Assembly (NCBI RefSeq): GCF_900114705.1
Contig: NZ_FOTW01000005.1
Span: 248,001 to 312,000, forward strand
From: Rugamonas rubra
GTDB lineage: Bacteria; Pseudomonadota; Gammaproteobacteria; Burkholderiales; Burkholderiaceae_D
Direction of reading: 5' to 3'
Length of the DNA: 64,000 bases
Part shown: positions 35,656 through 44,453 of the stretch, piece by piece
Numbering within the stretch: position 1 is the first letter of the stretch
How the letters are laid out: each line of letters begins with the position of its first letter
Position numbers and translations under genes: made by a program
The notes under the pieces: model-generated
What the model was told of the DNA's origin: nothing
The model's input: the letters and a program-made list of their open reading frames with translations, nothing else
Databases searched by the model: none

Positions 35656-35959
35656 GCAGCGCACGTTGTTGCAGCTGGGGCAGAAAATGGGCGCCGCGCT
35701 CGACGCCGCCGACTGGCCCGCGCTCGGCGCGCTGAACACCATGATGGCCTCGGCGCTGCCGCAGATGGCGGCGCAGGGCAACTGGACGACGGCCGAACGG
35801 GCCGCTCTGGCGGCGCTGCGCCAACTGCACGAACAGGCCGTGCAGCGCTGCGACCAGGCCACCGCCGACCTCGGCCGCCAACTGAACGAAATGCAAGCTA
35901 ACAAAGAGGGCTGGCTCGCCTACGCCCTCGACAGCGAAACCGCTGAAACCGGAATTTAA
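35648..35959 (+). CDS. FliT-like flagellar chaperone (LafD position)
   Basis: A 103-residue helical protein located directly after fliS, where fliT/lafD lies in other loci. It is rich in Ala and Leu with no obvious domain signature. Family identity is by position and size; it may be a FliT-type export chaperone for FliD. Confidence 0.7.
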   Translation: MDRQRTLLQLGQKMGAALDAADWPALGALNTMMASALPQMAAQGNWTTAERAALAALRQLHEQAVQRCDQATADLGRQLNEMQANKEGWLAYALDSETAETGI

Positions 35960-35961
35960 GC

Positions 35962-37323
35962 ATGACCATGACCCTGAGTACCGCAGCAGCCAAACCCGCC
36001 CAGCAGAACGCCGCCGGCCTGTTCCCGAACGCCAACCCGGCCGCCAACCAGCTCGACCAGCCGTCCATGGCCGACGCCGCCGCCGCGTCGCCGGCCGCGC
36101 CGGCCGTGGACGGAGCGGCGGCGCTGTTCGCCCAGTTGCTGAACCTGGCCCAACAGATCGAGGTCGCGCCGCCTGCCGCCGATGACGCCGCGACGGCGGA
36201 CAGCGGCGACAGCGCCGCCGCCACCACGCCGGACGCCGGCACGGCGAGCGCCGCCGCCGCGCCCGACCAGGGCGCCATGATGAACGCGATGGCCGCGCCG
36301 CTGTTGAACCTGGCCATGGCCCTGCCCTTCGCCGCCGGCGCCACCACACCGGCCGGCAACGCCGCCTCGGCCACCGTCCAGGACCAGCCCCGCGTCGACG
36401 GCATGAGCGCGCGGCTGGCCAGCGGCAGCAACATCAGCCTGAACCTGAACATCGCCAACCAGCAGCCGGGTGGCACGGCGCCCGCCACCGCCACCGCCAT
36501 CGCGCCGGCGGCGACGACAGGCGGCAGCGCAGGCACCACGACCACGCCCGCCACGCCGAGCGACAGCGCCATCGAGGCGTCCGCGTCCGGCGCCGCGCCG
36601 ACCGCGCCAGCGGCACCCGCGGCCCAGGCCGCCGCCGCCGCGTCCGCGCTGGCCGGCGCCCCCCCGAGCGCCAACAGCGCCGCCCCGGCGCGCGCCGGCA
36701 ACGCCGGCAAGGACGCCGAGCGCGCCCCGGCCAGCGGCCACTTCGCCAGCGCGGCAACGGCCGCCGCCGGCGCCAAGGACGACGGCGGCAGCAGCGGCCT
36801 GCGGCTGGCCGCCGCGCCCGCCGGCAACGGCGTCAACGGCGCCTACACGCCGGCCGCGCCGGCCGCCGCGCCGCTGGCCGACAGCGTCAAGCTGGCCGGC
36901 AGCGCCGAGCAATGGCAGCAGCCGCTGCGCGAGGCGCTGGGCGAGCGCCTGCAGTTGCAGTTGCAGCGCAACAACGACCACGCCGTGATCCGCCTGGAGC
37001 CGCCCAACATGGGCCGCATCGAGATCTCGATCCGCCACAGCGCCGGCGCGCTGCAGGTCAACCTGTCGGCCAGCAACAGCGAGGTCTTGCGTCAGCTCAA
37101 CAACATCGGCGACAGCGTGCGGCAGGATCTATCGCAGCGCAGCTTCGGCGAGGTCGCCGTCAACGTCAGCGCCAGCGCCGGCCCGCGCGGCCAGGCTATG
37201 GCCGAGGGCGACAGCCGCGGCGCGCGGCAAGACCAGCGGGACCAGGGCCGCGCCCCGGGCCGCGCCCTGTCCGACGACGAGGCCGCCGCCGCCACCTTTG
37301 CCATGTTGACCGAACAGGAGTAA
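35962..37323 (+). CDS. fliK: Flagellar hook-length control protein FliK (LafE)
   Basis: Exported ruler that stops hook growth and triggers the FlhB switch. The 453-residue protein has a very Ala/Pro/Thr-rich, low-complexity N-terminal part (about 1-310) and a compact C-terminal domain (about 315-400, AVIRLEPPNMGRIEISIRHSAG, RQLNNIGDSVRQDLSQRSFGEVAVN) matching the hook-length control pattern. A second gene with a similar C-terminal pattern lies at 20205. Two bases separate it from the FliT-like gene. Confidence 0.9.
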   Translation: MTMTLSTAAAKPAQQNAAGLFPNANPAANQLDQPSMADAAAASPAAPAVDGAAALFAQLLNLAQQIEVAPPAADDAATADSGDSAAATTPDAGTASAAAAPDQGAMMNAMAAPLLNLAMALPFAAGATTPAGNAASATVQDQPRVDGMSARLASGSNISLNLNIANQQPGGTAPATATAIAPAATTGGSAGTTTTPATPSDSAIEASASGAAPTAPAAPAAQAAAAASALAGAPPSANSAAPARAGNAGKDAERAPASGHFASAATAAAGAKDDGGSSGLRLAAAPAGNGVNGAYTPAAPAAAPLADSVKLAGSAEQWQQPLREALGERLQLQLQRNNDHAVIRLEPPNMGRIEISIRHSAGALQVNLSASNSEVLRQLNNIGDSVRQDLSQRSFGEVAVNVSASAGPRGQAMAEGDSRGARQDQRDQGRAPGRALSDDEAAAATFAMLTEQE

Positions 37324-37330
37324 GCCGTAG

Positions 37331-37798
37331 ATGAAGAATATGAAAATGATCGTGGCGTTTGCCGCCGTGGCCGTGCTGGGCGCGGGCGTCGCCGGCGGCG
37401 CCGTCTGGTACATGTCGAAGGGCGCCGCGCCGGCCGCCGGCCACGAGAAGAAGGTGGAGGTCAAGCACGACGAGGGCAAGCCGCCCAAGTATCTGACGGT
37501 CGACAAGGTCATCATCATGCTCAAGCGCAGTCCGGGCGACACGGCCAGCCACTACATGTCGGCCGATCTGGTGATCACCACCAACGAGGAGAAGGAAAAG
37601 ACGGCCAAGGAGCATTTGCCGATGTTGCGCAGCGTCGCCGTGCGCACCTTGTCGAACCTGCCGATGGCCACCGCGCAAATGATGACGATCGACCAATTCG
37701 CCGCCGAACTGAACAAGGCGTTCGACGAGACCTACGTCCACGACAAACGGGAAAAACCCTTCTCCGAAGTCATGATAGGCAAACTGATCATCGAGTGA
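37331..37798 (+). CDS. fliL: Flagellar basal-body associated protein FliL
   Basis: Single-pass inner-membrane protein modulating stator function. The 155-residue protein has one N-terminal membrane segment (about residues 6-28) and a periplasmic domain ending VHDKREKPFSEVMIGKLIIE. Its stop overlaps the sigma-28 start as TGATG. Confidence 0.9.
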   Translation: MKNMKMIVAFAAVAVLGAGVAGGAVWYMSKGAAPAAGHEKKVEVKHDEGKPPKYLTVDKVIIMLKRSPGDTASHYMSADLVITTNEEKEKTAKEHLPMLRSVAVRTLSNLPMATAQMMTIDQFAAELNKAFDETYVHDKREKPFSEVMIGKLIIE

Positions 37799-38580
37799 TG
37801 CTTCACCCTCCAACGCAGTATTCGTCCACCAGCGGGGCCGGCATGGCATTGATAGAGCAATACGCGGAGGCATACGCCGAAAGCTACGGCGAGGACGGCA
37901 CGGCGCCGCCCCGCCATAGCGTGGCCGACGAGCAGAAGCACCTGCTGGCCTACGCCCCGCTGGTCAAGCGCATCGTGCGCCAGCTCAATTCGCAGATCGC
38001 CGGCGCCATCGACCGCGACGACATGGAGCAGATTGGCCTGATGGGCCTGCTCGAGGCGCTGCGCCGCTACGGCCAGCCCGACGGCGGCTTCGGCAGCTAC
38101 GCCAGCCTGCGCGTGCGCGGCGCCATCCTCGACGAGCTGCGCCGCCAGGACTGGCGCCCGCGCGCCGTGCGCCAGCACAGCCACAAGCTGCGCGACGCGG
38201 TGCGCGCGCTGACCCGCAAGCTGGGCCGCGAGCCGGGCGAGCAGGACATCCTCGACGGCCTGGGCATCAGCGCCGAGGCCTACCAGGCCTACCAGCTCGA
38301 CGAGAACGCCGAGCTGATCGCCAGCTTCGACGAGGTGCTGCAGGAGAGCGTCGGCGCCGACACGGCGCCCAACCCGGAGGAGGCTTTGATGACCCGGCGC
38401 AGCTTGGAGCAGGCGCTGCGCGGCCTCGACGAGCGCGAGCAGCGGGTGGTGCAGATGTACTACGAATTCGAACTGAGCTACAAGGAAATCGCCGCCGTGC
38501 TCGACCTGACCGACGCCCGCGTCTGCCAGCTCAACAAGGCGGCCCTGGGCAAGATGAAGGCCGTGCTGCAAAGCGCCTGA
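37798..38580 (+). CDS. fliA: Flagellar sigma factor FliA (LafS, sigma-28)
   Basis: Sigma-28 for late flagellar genes such as flagellin and stators. The 260-residue protein carries region 2 (YAPLVKRIVRQL, MEQIGLMGLLEALRRYGQPDGGFGSYASLRVRGAILDELR), region 3 and region 4 (LDEREQRVVQMYYEFELSYKEIAAVLDLT). It is encoded inside the locus, as lafS is in Flag-2 systems. The ATG overlaps the fliL stop. Confidence 0.95.
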   Translation: MLHPPTQYSSTSGAGMALIEQYAEAYAESYGEDGTAPPRHSVADEQKHLLAYAPLVKRIVRQLNSQIAGAIDRDDMEQIGLMGLLEALRRYGQPDGGFGSYASLRVRGAILDELRRQDWRPRAVRQHSHKLRDAVRALTRKLGREPGEQDILDGLGISAEAYQAYQLDENAELIASFDEVLQESVGADTAPNPEEALMTRRSLEQALRGLDEREQRVVQMYYEFELSYKEIAAVLDLTDARVCQLNKAALGKMKAVLQSA

Positions 38581-38646
38581 GCGCCGCGCCACGGCGCCGG
38601 CAAGACCAGCGGCAACCGCAATTAGAAAAGCAGAAAGGCATCAACC

Positions 38647-39564
38647 ATGCAGCAAATACTCGGCATTATCATCGTCATGGGCTCCGTCTTCGGCGGCTTC
38701 TTCATGATGGGCGGCGCGTTCCACCAGATCTGGCAACCGATCGAACTGCTGGTCATCGCCGGCGCCGGCATCGGCGCCCTGGTGCTGGGCAACCCGCGCC
38801 ACGTGCTGGCCGAGATGATGACCCAGATCAAGAAGATCGTGTTCCGCAAGAAGTACGACTCGGAGTTCCAGCGCCAGTTGCTGCTGCTCATGTACGAGCT
38901 GCTGCAACTGGCCGCCGGCGGCCTGAAGGCGCTCGACGCCCACGTCGAGGCGCCCAAGGACAGCCCGCTGTTCCAGCGCTACCCGCGGGTGCTGGAGGAG
39001 CCCAAGCTGCTCGCCTTCATCGTCGACAACTTCCGCCTGATGGCGATGGGCAAGATCAACGCCCACGAGCTCGAGGGCGTGCTCGAGCAGGAGCTCGAGG
39101 CCATCCACGAGGAACTCAACCAGCCGGCCAAGTCGCTCAACAAGATCGGCGAGGCGATGCCGGGCTTCGGCATCCTGGCCGCCGTGCTGGGCATCGTGAT
39201 CACCATGAACACCGTCAGCGAGGGCGCCACCTCGGGCGAGATCGCCGAGCACGTCGGCGCCGCCATGGTCGGCACCTTCATCGGCATCTTCCTGTGCTAC
39301 GGCCTGATCGATCCGATCTGCAACATGATGAAACAGCTGGTCGGCCAGGAGGCCTCCAACAAGGAGTGCGTCAAGGTGGTGCTGGTGACCCACGTCGCCG
39401 GCAAGCCGCCGCTGCTGGCGATCGACGCCGGGCGCCGCCTGGTGCCGCTCAACATCAAGCCGAGCTTCGCCCAGCTCGAGCGCTGGATCAACGACCTGGA
39501 AGGCCGCGACAGCGCGCCGGAAGAGAACTCGCGCCGGGGAGGTGGCCGTGCTAAAGCCGCATGA
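38647..39564 (+). CDS. motA: Lateral flagellar stator MotA (LafT)
   Basis: Inner-membrane stator subunit. The 305-residue protein has four membrane segments (two at the N-terminus, two around GEAMPGFGILAAVLGIVITM and VGAAMVGTFIGIFLCYGLIDPI) and a cytoplasmic loop with charged residues that contact FliG. It overlaps motB by 17 bases. Confidence 0.94.
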   Translation: MQQILGIIIVMGSVFGGFFMMGGAFHQIWQPIELLVIAGAGIGALVLGNPRHVLAEMMTQIKKIVFRKKYDSEFQRQLLLLMYELLQLAAGGLKALDAHVEAPKDSPLFQRYPRVLEEPKLLAFIVDNFRLMAMGKINAHELEGVLEQELEAIHEELNQPAKSLNKIGEAMPGFGILAAVLGIVITMNTVSEGATSGEIAEHVGAAMVGTFIGIFLCYGLIDPICNMMKQLVGQEASNKECVKVVLVTHVAGKPPLLAIDAGRRLVPLNIKPSFAQLERWINDLEGRDSAPEENSRRGGGRAKAA

Positions 39565-40555
39565 CAAGGGCCACGAGCAAACCATCGTCAAGCGTGGCGG
39601 CGGCAAGCACAAGCACGAGGACCACGGCGGCGCCTGGAAGGTCGCCTTCGCCGACTTCTGCCTGGCGCTGATGTGCCTGTTCCTGGTGCTCTGGCTGATG
39701 GCCGCGCGCAACACCGAGAGCCTGGAACAGATCCTCACCGAGGCCGACGGCGCCAAAACCGACCAGGGCAAGGGCGTCATGCCGCAGCAGGTGGGCGGCC
39801 CGCGCGGCAGCCTGATCGAGCGCTTCCCGATGCCGCGCACCGGCAACTCGGAGGCCCCCGGCGAGGCCAAGGCCAGCGGCGAGGCGGCGCCGATCACGCC
39901 GCCGGCCAAGGTCACCTACGACAGCCCGAGCGACCTGGCGGCGCTGTCGAAGGCGCTGACCAAGATGAGCGCCGACTTCGGCCTGACCAGCAACCTCGAG
40001 TCCGTCATCACGCCCTACGGCCTGCGCGTGATGATGCACGACACCGACCGCCAGGGCATGTTCGTGCGCGGCAGCGCCGTGCCGACCGACAGGTTCCGCT
40101 CGCTGCTGCGCAAGATGGGCCCGCTGTTCGCCCAGATGGAGAACCAGATGCTGGTGGTCGGCCACACCGACTCGATGCAGTACGCCGACACCAGCTACGC
40201 CGCCTTCTCCAACTGGACGCTGTCGAGCAACCGGGCGATGTCGGCCCGCGCCCAGCTGCTGGCCGGCAGCATGAACCCGGAGAGCGTGCTGCAGGTGGTC
40301 GGCATGGCCGACCGCGCCCCGCTCGACCCGAAGCGGGCCGACGCCGGCGTCAACCGCCGCATCGAACTGCTGATCCTCACCACCGCCCAGGCCAAGACCG
40401 TGGCGGCGATGTTCGGCGTGCCGAGCAACAAGAACGCGCTGACCGAGGAGATCGACACCGAGCTGCCGGACGTGACGATGCTGCAACGCCTGCGCGAAAA
40501 AATAATGCCCGTGGAAAAGAAAACGGCCAAGCCGGGCAGTTACAATGAACGTTGA
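39548..40555 (+). CDS. motB: Lateral flagellar stator MotB (LafU)
   Basis: Stator subunit anchoring MotA to peptidoglycan. The 335-residue protein (GTG start after GGGGAGGTGG) has one N-terminal membrane segment with WKVAFADFCLALMCLFLVLWL. Asp36 in this segment is the proton-binding residue, and the AFADF context with no PomB-type polar pattern suggests proton rather than sodium drive. A C-terminal OmpA-like domain (LVVGHTDSMQYADTSYAAFSN and DAGVNRRIELLIL) binds peptidoglycan. Confidence 0.93.
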   Translation: MLKPHDKGHEQTIVKRGGGKHKHEDHGGAWKVAFADFCLALMCLFLVLWLMAARNTESLEQILTEADGAKTDQGKGVMPQQVGGPRGSLIERFPMPRTGNSEAPGEAKASGEAAPITPPAKVTYDSPSDLAALSKALTKMSADFGLTSNLESVITPYGLRVMMHDTDRQGMFVRGSAVPTDRFRSLLRKMGPLFAQMENQMLVVGHTDSMQYADTSYAAFSNWTLSSNRAMSARAQLLAGSMNPESVLQVVGMADRAPLDPKRADAGVNRRIELLILTTAQAKTVAAMFGVPSNKNALTEEIDTELPDVTMLQRLREKIMPVEKKTAKPGSYNER

Positions 40556-40617
40556 AGCACGCCGCGCCCGCCGGCGGCAAGCGGGTTGATATGGAAACCA
40601 AGCCAAGAGGCACACGT

Positions 40618-40893
40618 ATGAGAATAGCCACAGGACTCGCCGCCGGCGTCGCGCCGGCCCGCCCCGTCGACAGCCAGGCCGCCGAGGCGGCCGAGGCGGC
40701 GCCGGCCGCCGCGCCGCAGGCGGCGCTGCAGTCGGCCGTGCTGCAGCCGGCCCTGGCGGCGCTGCGCGCCATGCCGGAGATCGACCACGACAAGGTGGCC
40801 GCGCTGCGCGACGCCCTGGCCAAGGGCGAGCTGCCGTTCGACCCGGCCAAGCTGGCCGGCCTGATCCAACGCTTCCACGGCAGCGAGCCATGA
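40618..40893 (+). CDS. flgM: Anti-sigma-28 factor FlgM
   Basis: Holds FliA inactive until the hook is complete and is then exported. The 91-residue protein has an Ala-rich N-terminus and a C-terminal anti-sigma region (HDKVAALRDALAKGELPFDPAKLAGLI). AAGAGG precedes the ATG. It lies before flgN and the divergent flgA, similar to the lateral loci of other bacteria. Confidence 0.88.
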   Translation: MRIATGLAAGVAPARPVDSQAAEAAEAAPAAAPQAALQSAVLQPALAALRAMPEIDHDKVAALRDALAKGELPFDPAKLAGLIQRFHGSEP

Positions 40894-41321
40894 ACCAGAC
40901 GACACGCCAGCAGGCCATGCACGCCCTGCTGCAGGGCCTGGCCGAGGACGGCCGCGACTACCCCCTGCTGCAGGACCTGCTGGAACAACAATTCCAGGCC
41001 GCGCTGCGCCACCAGAGCGCGCCGCTGGCCGAGGCGGCCGAGGCGATCGGCACCCTGGTCGACCAGCTCGAGGCGCGCCGCCGCCTGCGCCTGCAACTGG
41101 CGCAGCGCCTGCTCGGCCCGCAGGCGGCGATGGCCCAGGTGTTCGCCCTGCTGAAGAGCGGCGCCCGCGACAAGGCCGAGGCCGACTGGCGCGCGCTGGA
41201 GCAGCGCGTGCTCGAATGCAAGCGCATCGGCAAGCGCAACAGCGAGCTGCTGCTCGGCCAGCACACCGTCATGCAGCGCGTGCTGCACGGCGACGAGGAG
41301 CCGCTGTATGCGCCCGCCTGA
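40890..41321 (+). CDS. flgN: Flagellar export chaperone FlgN
   Basis: Chaperone for the hook-associated proteins FlgK and FlgL. The 143-residue, mostly helical protein is rich in Leu/Gln/Arg and overlaps flgM by four bases. The call is based on position next to flgM, size and helical character. Confidence 0.82.
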   Translation: MNQTTRQQAMHALLQGLAEDGRDYPLLQDLLEQQFQAALRHQSAPLAEAAEAIGTLVDQLEARRRLRLQLAQRLLGPQAAMAQVFALLKSGARDKAEADWRALEQRVLECKRIGKRNSELLLGQHTVMQRVLHGDEEPLYAPA

Positions 41322-42084
41322 GCCGCTGCGCGCCACGGCGGCCACCGCCGCCACCACCTCCAACATGACGGCGGCGCGCCCCGCCGCCGCCCTGCCCGCC
41401 GCCTTCGGCAACGCCGGCGGCGCCGGCTTCGGCGCCACCCTGCGCCAGCTGCAGGGCGAGGTGGCCGACTTCATCAGCCACGGCGCCGCCGCTAACTCCA
41501 CTGCGGCGCCGGCGCTCAGCGTCGAGGGCATGGCGCTGCGCCAGCGCGCCAGCGGCGCCGGCGCCATCGACGCGCCCGGCAACGCCGCCGAGCCCGAACT
41601 GCGCCAGCAATTCCTCGCCGCGATCCAACCCTGGGCGGCCGAGACGGCCGAGCGGCTCGGCGTGGCGCCGCACCTGGTGGCGGCCCATGCCGCGCTCGAG
41701 TCGGGCTGGGGCCAGCGGCCGCTGCGCGGCGCCGGCGGCGCCGACAGCAACAACCTGTTCGGCCTGAAGGCCGGCGCCGGCTGGCAGGGCGCCGTCGCCG
41801 CCGCCACCACCACCGAGTACGAGCACGGCGCGGCGCTCAAGAAGACCGAGCGCTTCCGCAGCTACCCGGACACGGCCAGCGCCTTCCGCGACTACGCCAA
41901 CATGCTGATCGACAATCCGCGCTTCCAGGGCGCCCTCAACGCCGGCCAGGACGCGCGCGCCTTCGCCCAGGGCCTGGCGCGCGGCGGCTACGCCACCGAC
42001 CCGGCCTACGCCGACAAGCTCGGCAAGGTGGCCGCGCAATTGCTTCACGGCGGCCTCGGCGCCGCCGTCAAGGCGGCGCGTTAA
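41308..42084 (+). CDS. FlgJ-type peptidoglycan hydrolase (glucosaminidase domain only)
   Basis: A 258-residue protein whose C-terminal part (about 120-250) is a glucosaminidase domain with AAHAALESGWGQRPL, containing the catalytic Glu, NNLFGLKAGAGWQG and ERFRSYPDTASAFRDYANML. The first 100 residues are Ala-rich linker and no Sec signal peptide is visible, suggesting export through the flagellum. It corresponds to the C-terminal half of classical FlgJ; the N-terminal rod-cap half is a separate gene at 49094. It overlaps flgN by 14 bases. Confidence 0.9.
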   Translation: MRPPEPLRATAATAATTSNMTAARPAAALPAAFGNAGGAGFGATLRQLQGEVADFISHGAAANSTAAPALSVEGMALRQRASGAGAIDAPGNAAEPELRQQFLAAIQPWAAETAERLGVAPHLVAAHAALESGWGQRPLRGAGGADSNNLFGLKAGAGWQGAVAAATTTEYEHGAALKKTERFRSYPDTASAFRDYANMLIDNPRFQGALNAGQDARAFAQGLARGGYATDPAYADKLGKVAAQLLHGGLGAAVKAAR

Positions 42085-42818
42085 TCGGGGGATGGAATGG
42101 ACACAGGCATATCGACCGGCTCGACCGTTCCCGCAGCCGTGACGCGGGCGCGGATGGTGGCGCCGTTGGCGTTGCGCACGCGCAACACCGCGCCGCGCGC
42201 GCCGCTGTCGAGCGCCTCGCCGGCCATGCTGACCTCGACCTGCTCGCGGCGCGCCACGATGCGCACCGCGTCGCCCCGCTTGACCAGGGTCGGCGCCGCC
42301 AACATGGCCGCCCGCAACACCTCGCCGCCGCGCAGCGTGCGCCGGGCGGCCAGCCCGAGCGCCGCCTTGACGTCGGCCAGGCTGTCGGGGATGGCCGAGA
42401 TGTCGTGGCGCTCCAACAACAGGTCGTCGGCCGTCAAGACCCGCCCGGCGGCCACCTCGGCGGCGCTGACCACCACCCTGGCCGAGACCTGGGCACGCAC
42501 CACGAACTCGTACCGCCAGCCGTCGGCGCCGGCGCAGACGGCGGCGAAGCGCATGCGCGAGGCCAGCCGGGTGTCGACCGCCGCCACCGTCGGCGCCAGG
42601 GCGCAGGACGCCAGCGGGCGGCTGCCGCGCACCACCTCGACGACGATCTGCGGCGCCACCAGCCCGGCCCCCTCGGCTTGGCGCTCCAGGTGCTGGCGCG
42701 CCGCCGCCTGCACCAGCGCCGGCACCTGCTCGGCCGGCGTGGCCGCGTTGGCGGAAAGATTAACAATACCGACGAGCAACATTCCGCCCGCTCGGGTTAC
42801 AATACATTTGTTGAACAT
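42081..42818 (-). CDS. flgA: Flagellar P-ring assembly chaperone FlgA
   Basis: Periplasmic chaperone for P-ring assembly. The 245-residue protein has an N-terminal signal peptide (MLLVGIVNLSANA) and the SAF-type C-terminal domain with AARRTLRGGEVLRAAMLAAPTLVKRGDAVRIVARRE. AGAGG precedes the ATG. It is transcribed away from flgB, a common lateral arrangement, and its 3' end overlaps the glucosaminidase gene by a few bases. Confidence 0.93.
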   Translation of the reverse strand: MFNKCIVTRAGGMLLVGIVNLSANAATPAEQVPALVQAAARQHLERQAEGAGLVAPQIVVEVVRGSRPLASCALAPTVAAVDTRLASRMRFAAVCAGADGWRYEFVVRAQVSARVVVSAAEVAAGRVLTADDLLLERHDISAIPDSLADVKAALGLAARRTLRGGEVLRAAMLAAPTLVKRGDAVRIVARREQVEVSMAGEALDSGARGAVLRVRNANGATIRARVTAAGTVEPVDMPVSIPSPD

Positions 42819-42956
42819 AAGCAATACCTCTACTATGATGCCTAAAGCGGCTGCGGCGCGTGAAGCGACCGGCCGCCATTTTACATGGGGTGGCGCGGCC
42901 CGTTCGACCCGATCCGGATTCACAGTAACACGGTAAAAAATACCAAGGGGGACATG

Positions 42957-43319
42957 ATGGGTATCAATTTCAAGGAAGCGCTCGGGGTTCACGCCGACGC
43001 GCTGCATCTCCGGGCCGAGCGCACCCGCATCCTGGCCTCGAACCTGGCCAACGAGAACACGCCGGGCTACCAGGCGCAGGACATGGACTTCGCCGCCACG
43101 CTGGCCAGCACCCAGGCCGAGGCCGCCGGCGAGTTGACCCTCGACAGCGACAGCAACTCTTTGTACCGCGTGCCCTACCACCCGACCGCCGACGGCAACA
43201 CCGTCGAGCTCGGCGTCGAGCAGGCCGCGTTCTCGCAGAACGCCACCGATTTCCAGACCAGCCTGACCTTCGCCAACATGAAGTTCAAGGGTCTGGGCAA
43301 AGCCATCAACGGCCAGTAA
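42957..43319 (+). CDS. flgB: Flagellar proximal rod protein FlgB
   Basis: First rod protein, 120 residues, with the family motif LRAERTRILASNLANENTPGYQAQDMDFA and the C-terminal NATDFQTSLTFANMKFKGLGKAI. It starts the run flgBCDEFGHIJKL. AAGGGGG precedes the start; an ATG one codon earlier is equally possible but has tight spacing. Confidence 0.93.
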   Translation: MGINFKEALGVHADALHLRAERTRILASNLANENTPGYQAQDMDFAATLASTQAEAAGELTLDSDSNSLYRVPYHPTADGNTVELGVEQAAFSQNATDFQTSLTFANMKFKGLGKAINGQ

Positions 43320-43329
43320 GGGAGACCCC

Positions 43330-43752
43330 ATGTCGTTCAAGAATATTTCCGAGATCGCCGGCTCGGCCATGGCGGCGCAGACCGTGCGCCTCAACACCAT
43401 CGCCAGCAACCTGGCCAACGCCGACTCGGTCGCCGGCACCGAGGCCGACACCTACCGCGCCCGCAAGCCGGTGTTCGCCGCCGTCATGAACGAGGGCCTC
43501 GACAACCAGGGCGGCGCCGGCGGCCGCGTCCAGGTGCTCGACGTGGTCGAGTCGGCCGAGGCGCTGCGCAAGGTCTACGACCCCGGCCATCCGATGGCCA
43601 ACCCCGACGGCATGGTGTTCTACCCCAACGTCAACCAGGTGGCCGAGATGACCGACATGATGTCGGCCTCGCGCGCCTTCGAGACCAACGTCGAAGTGCT
43701 CGGGCGCATCCGCACGATGCAGCAATCCCTCCTCAAACTCGGTGAAGGTTAA
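43330..43752 (+). CDS. flgC: Flagellar proximal rod protein FlgC
   Basis: Rod protein of 140 residues with the N-terminal bb-rod motif MAAQTVRLNTIASNLANADSVAG and C-terminal ASRAFETNVEVLGRIRTMQQSLLKLGEG. It follows flgB after ten bases with a good ribosome site. Confidence 0.94.
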   Translation: MSFKNISEIAGSAMAAQTVRLNTIASNLANADSVAGTEADTYRARKPVFAAVMNEGLDNQGGAGGRVQVLDVVESAEALRKVYDPGHPMANPDGMVFYPNVNQVAEMTDMMSASRAFETNVEVLGRIRTMQQSLLKLGEG

Positions 43753-43755
43753 GCC

Positions 43756-44439
43756 ATGCAAACCAGTCTTCTGAACAACAACAGCAACAGCGACGGCAGC
43801 GTCAACAGCGGCGCCAACATCGCCGGCAACAGCGCCGCCGAGACCAAGGACATGTTCACCAAGCTGCTGGTGGCGCAGATCAAGAACCAGGACCCGCTGT
43901 CGCCGACCGACCCGAGCCAGTTCATCAACCAGCTGACCCAGCTGTCGCAGACCGAGTCGCTGCAGAACCTGTCGACCCTGACCAGCGCCAACGCCAGCGT
44001 GCTGCAGAGCATGCAGGTGCTGGCGATGGGCGCCCAGGTCGGCTCGGACGTGCTGGTCAGCGCCACCAGCGTCAAGCTGGGCAGCGCCAAAGTCGGCGGT
44101 GAGATCACCCTGGGCAACGCCAGCGCGAAGACCACGCTGGTGCTGACCGGCGAGGACGGCGTCAAGCACAACGTCGCACTGGGCACCCAGCCGGCCGGCG
44201 TGGTGCCCTTCGCCATCGACCCGAGCGCGCTCGGCCTGCCGCCCGGCAGCTACAAGATGAGCGTCGAGACCAGCAGCAAGGACACGCCGACGATCGCCGT
44301 CAGCGGCCGGCTCAACAGCGTGCGCATGGCCGGCAGCGGCAATGTCGCCCTGAACGTCGCCAACGTCGGCGAGGTGACCCCGTCCGACATCATCGCCTTC
44401 AACGGCAAATCCGCTTCCGCCACTCAATCTAGTCTCTAA
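43756..44439 (+). CDS. flgD: Flagellar hook cap protein FlgD
   Basis: Hook assembly scaffold of 227 residues with the N-terminal signature TKLLVAQIKNQDPLSPTDPS followed by FINQLTQLSQTESLQN, and a C-terminal Ig-like part (AIDPSALGLPPGSYKMSVET). It follows flgC after three bases. Confidence 0.93.
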   Translation: MQTSLLNNNSNSDGSVNSGANIAGNSAAETKDMFTKLLVAQIKNQDPLSPTDPSQFINQLTQLSQTESLQNLSTLTSANASVLQSMQVLAMGAQVGSDVLVSATSVKLGSAKVGGEITLGNASAKTTLVLTGEDGVKHNVALGTQPAGVVPFAIDPSALGLPPGSYKMSVETSSKDTPTIAVSGRLNSVRMAGSGNVALNVANVGEVTPSDIIAFNGKSASATQSSL

Positions 44440-44453
44440 GAAAGGTATCTATC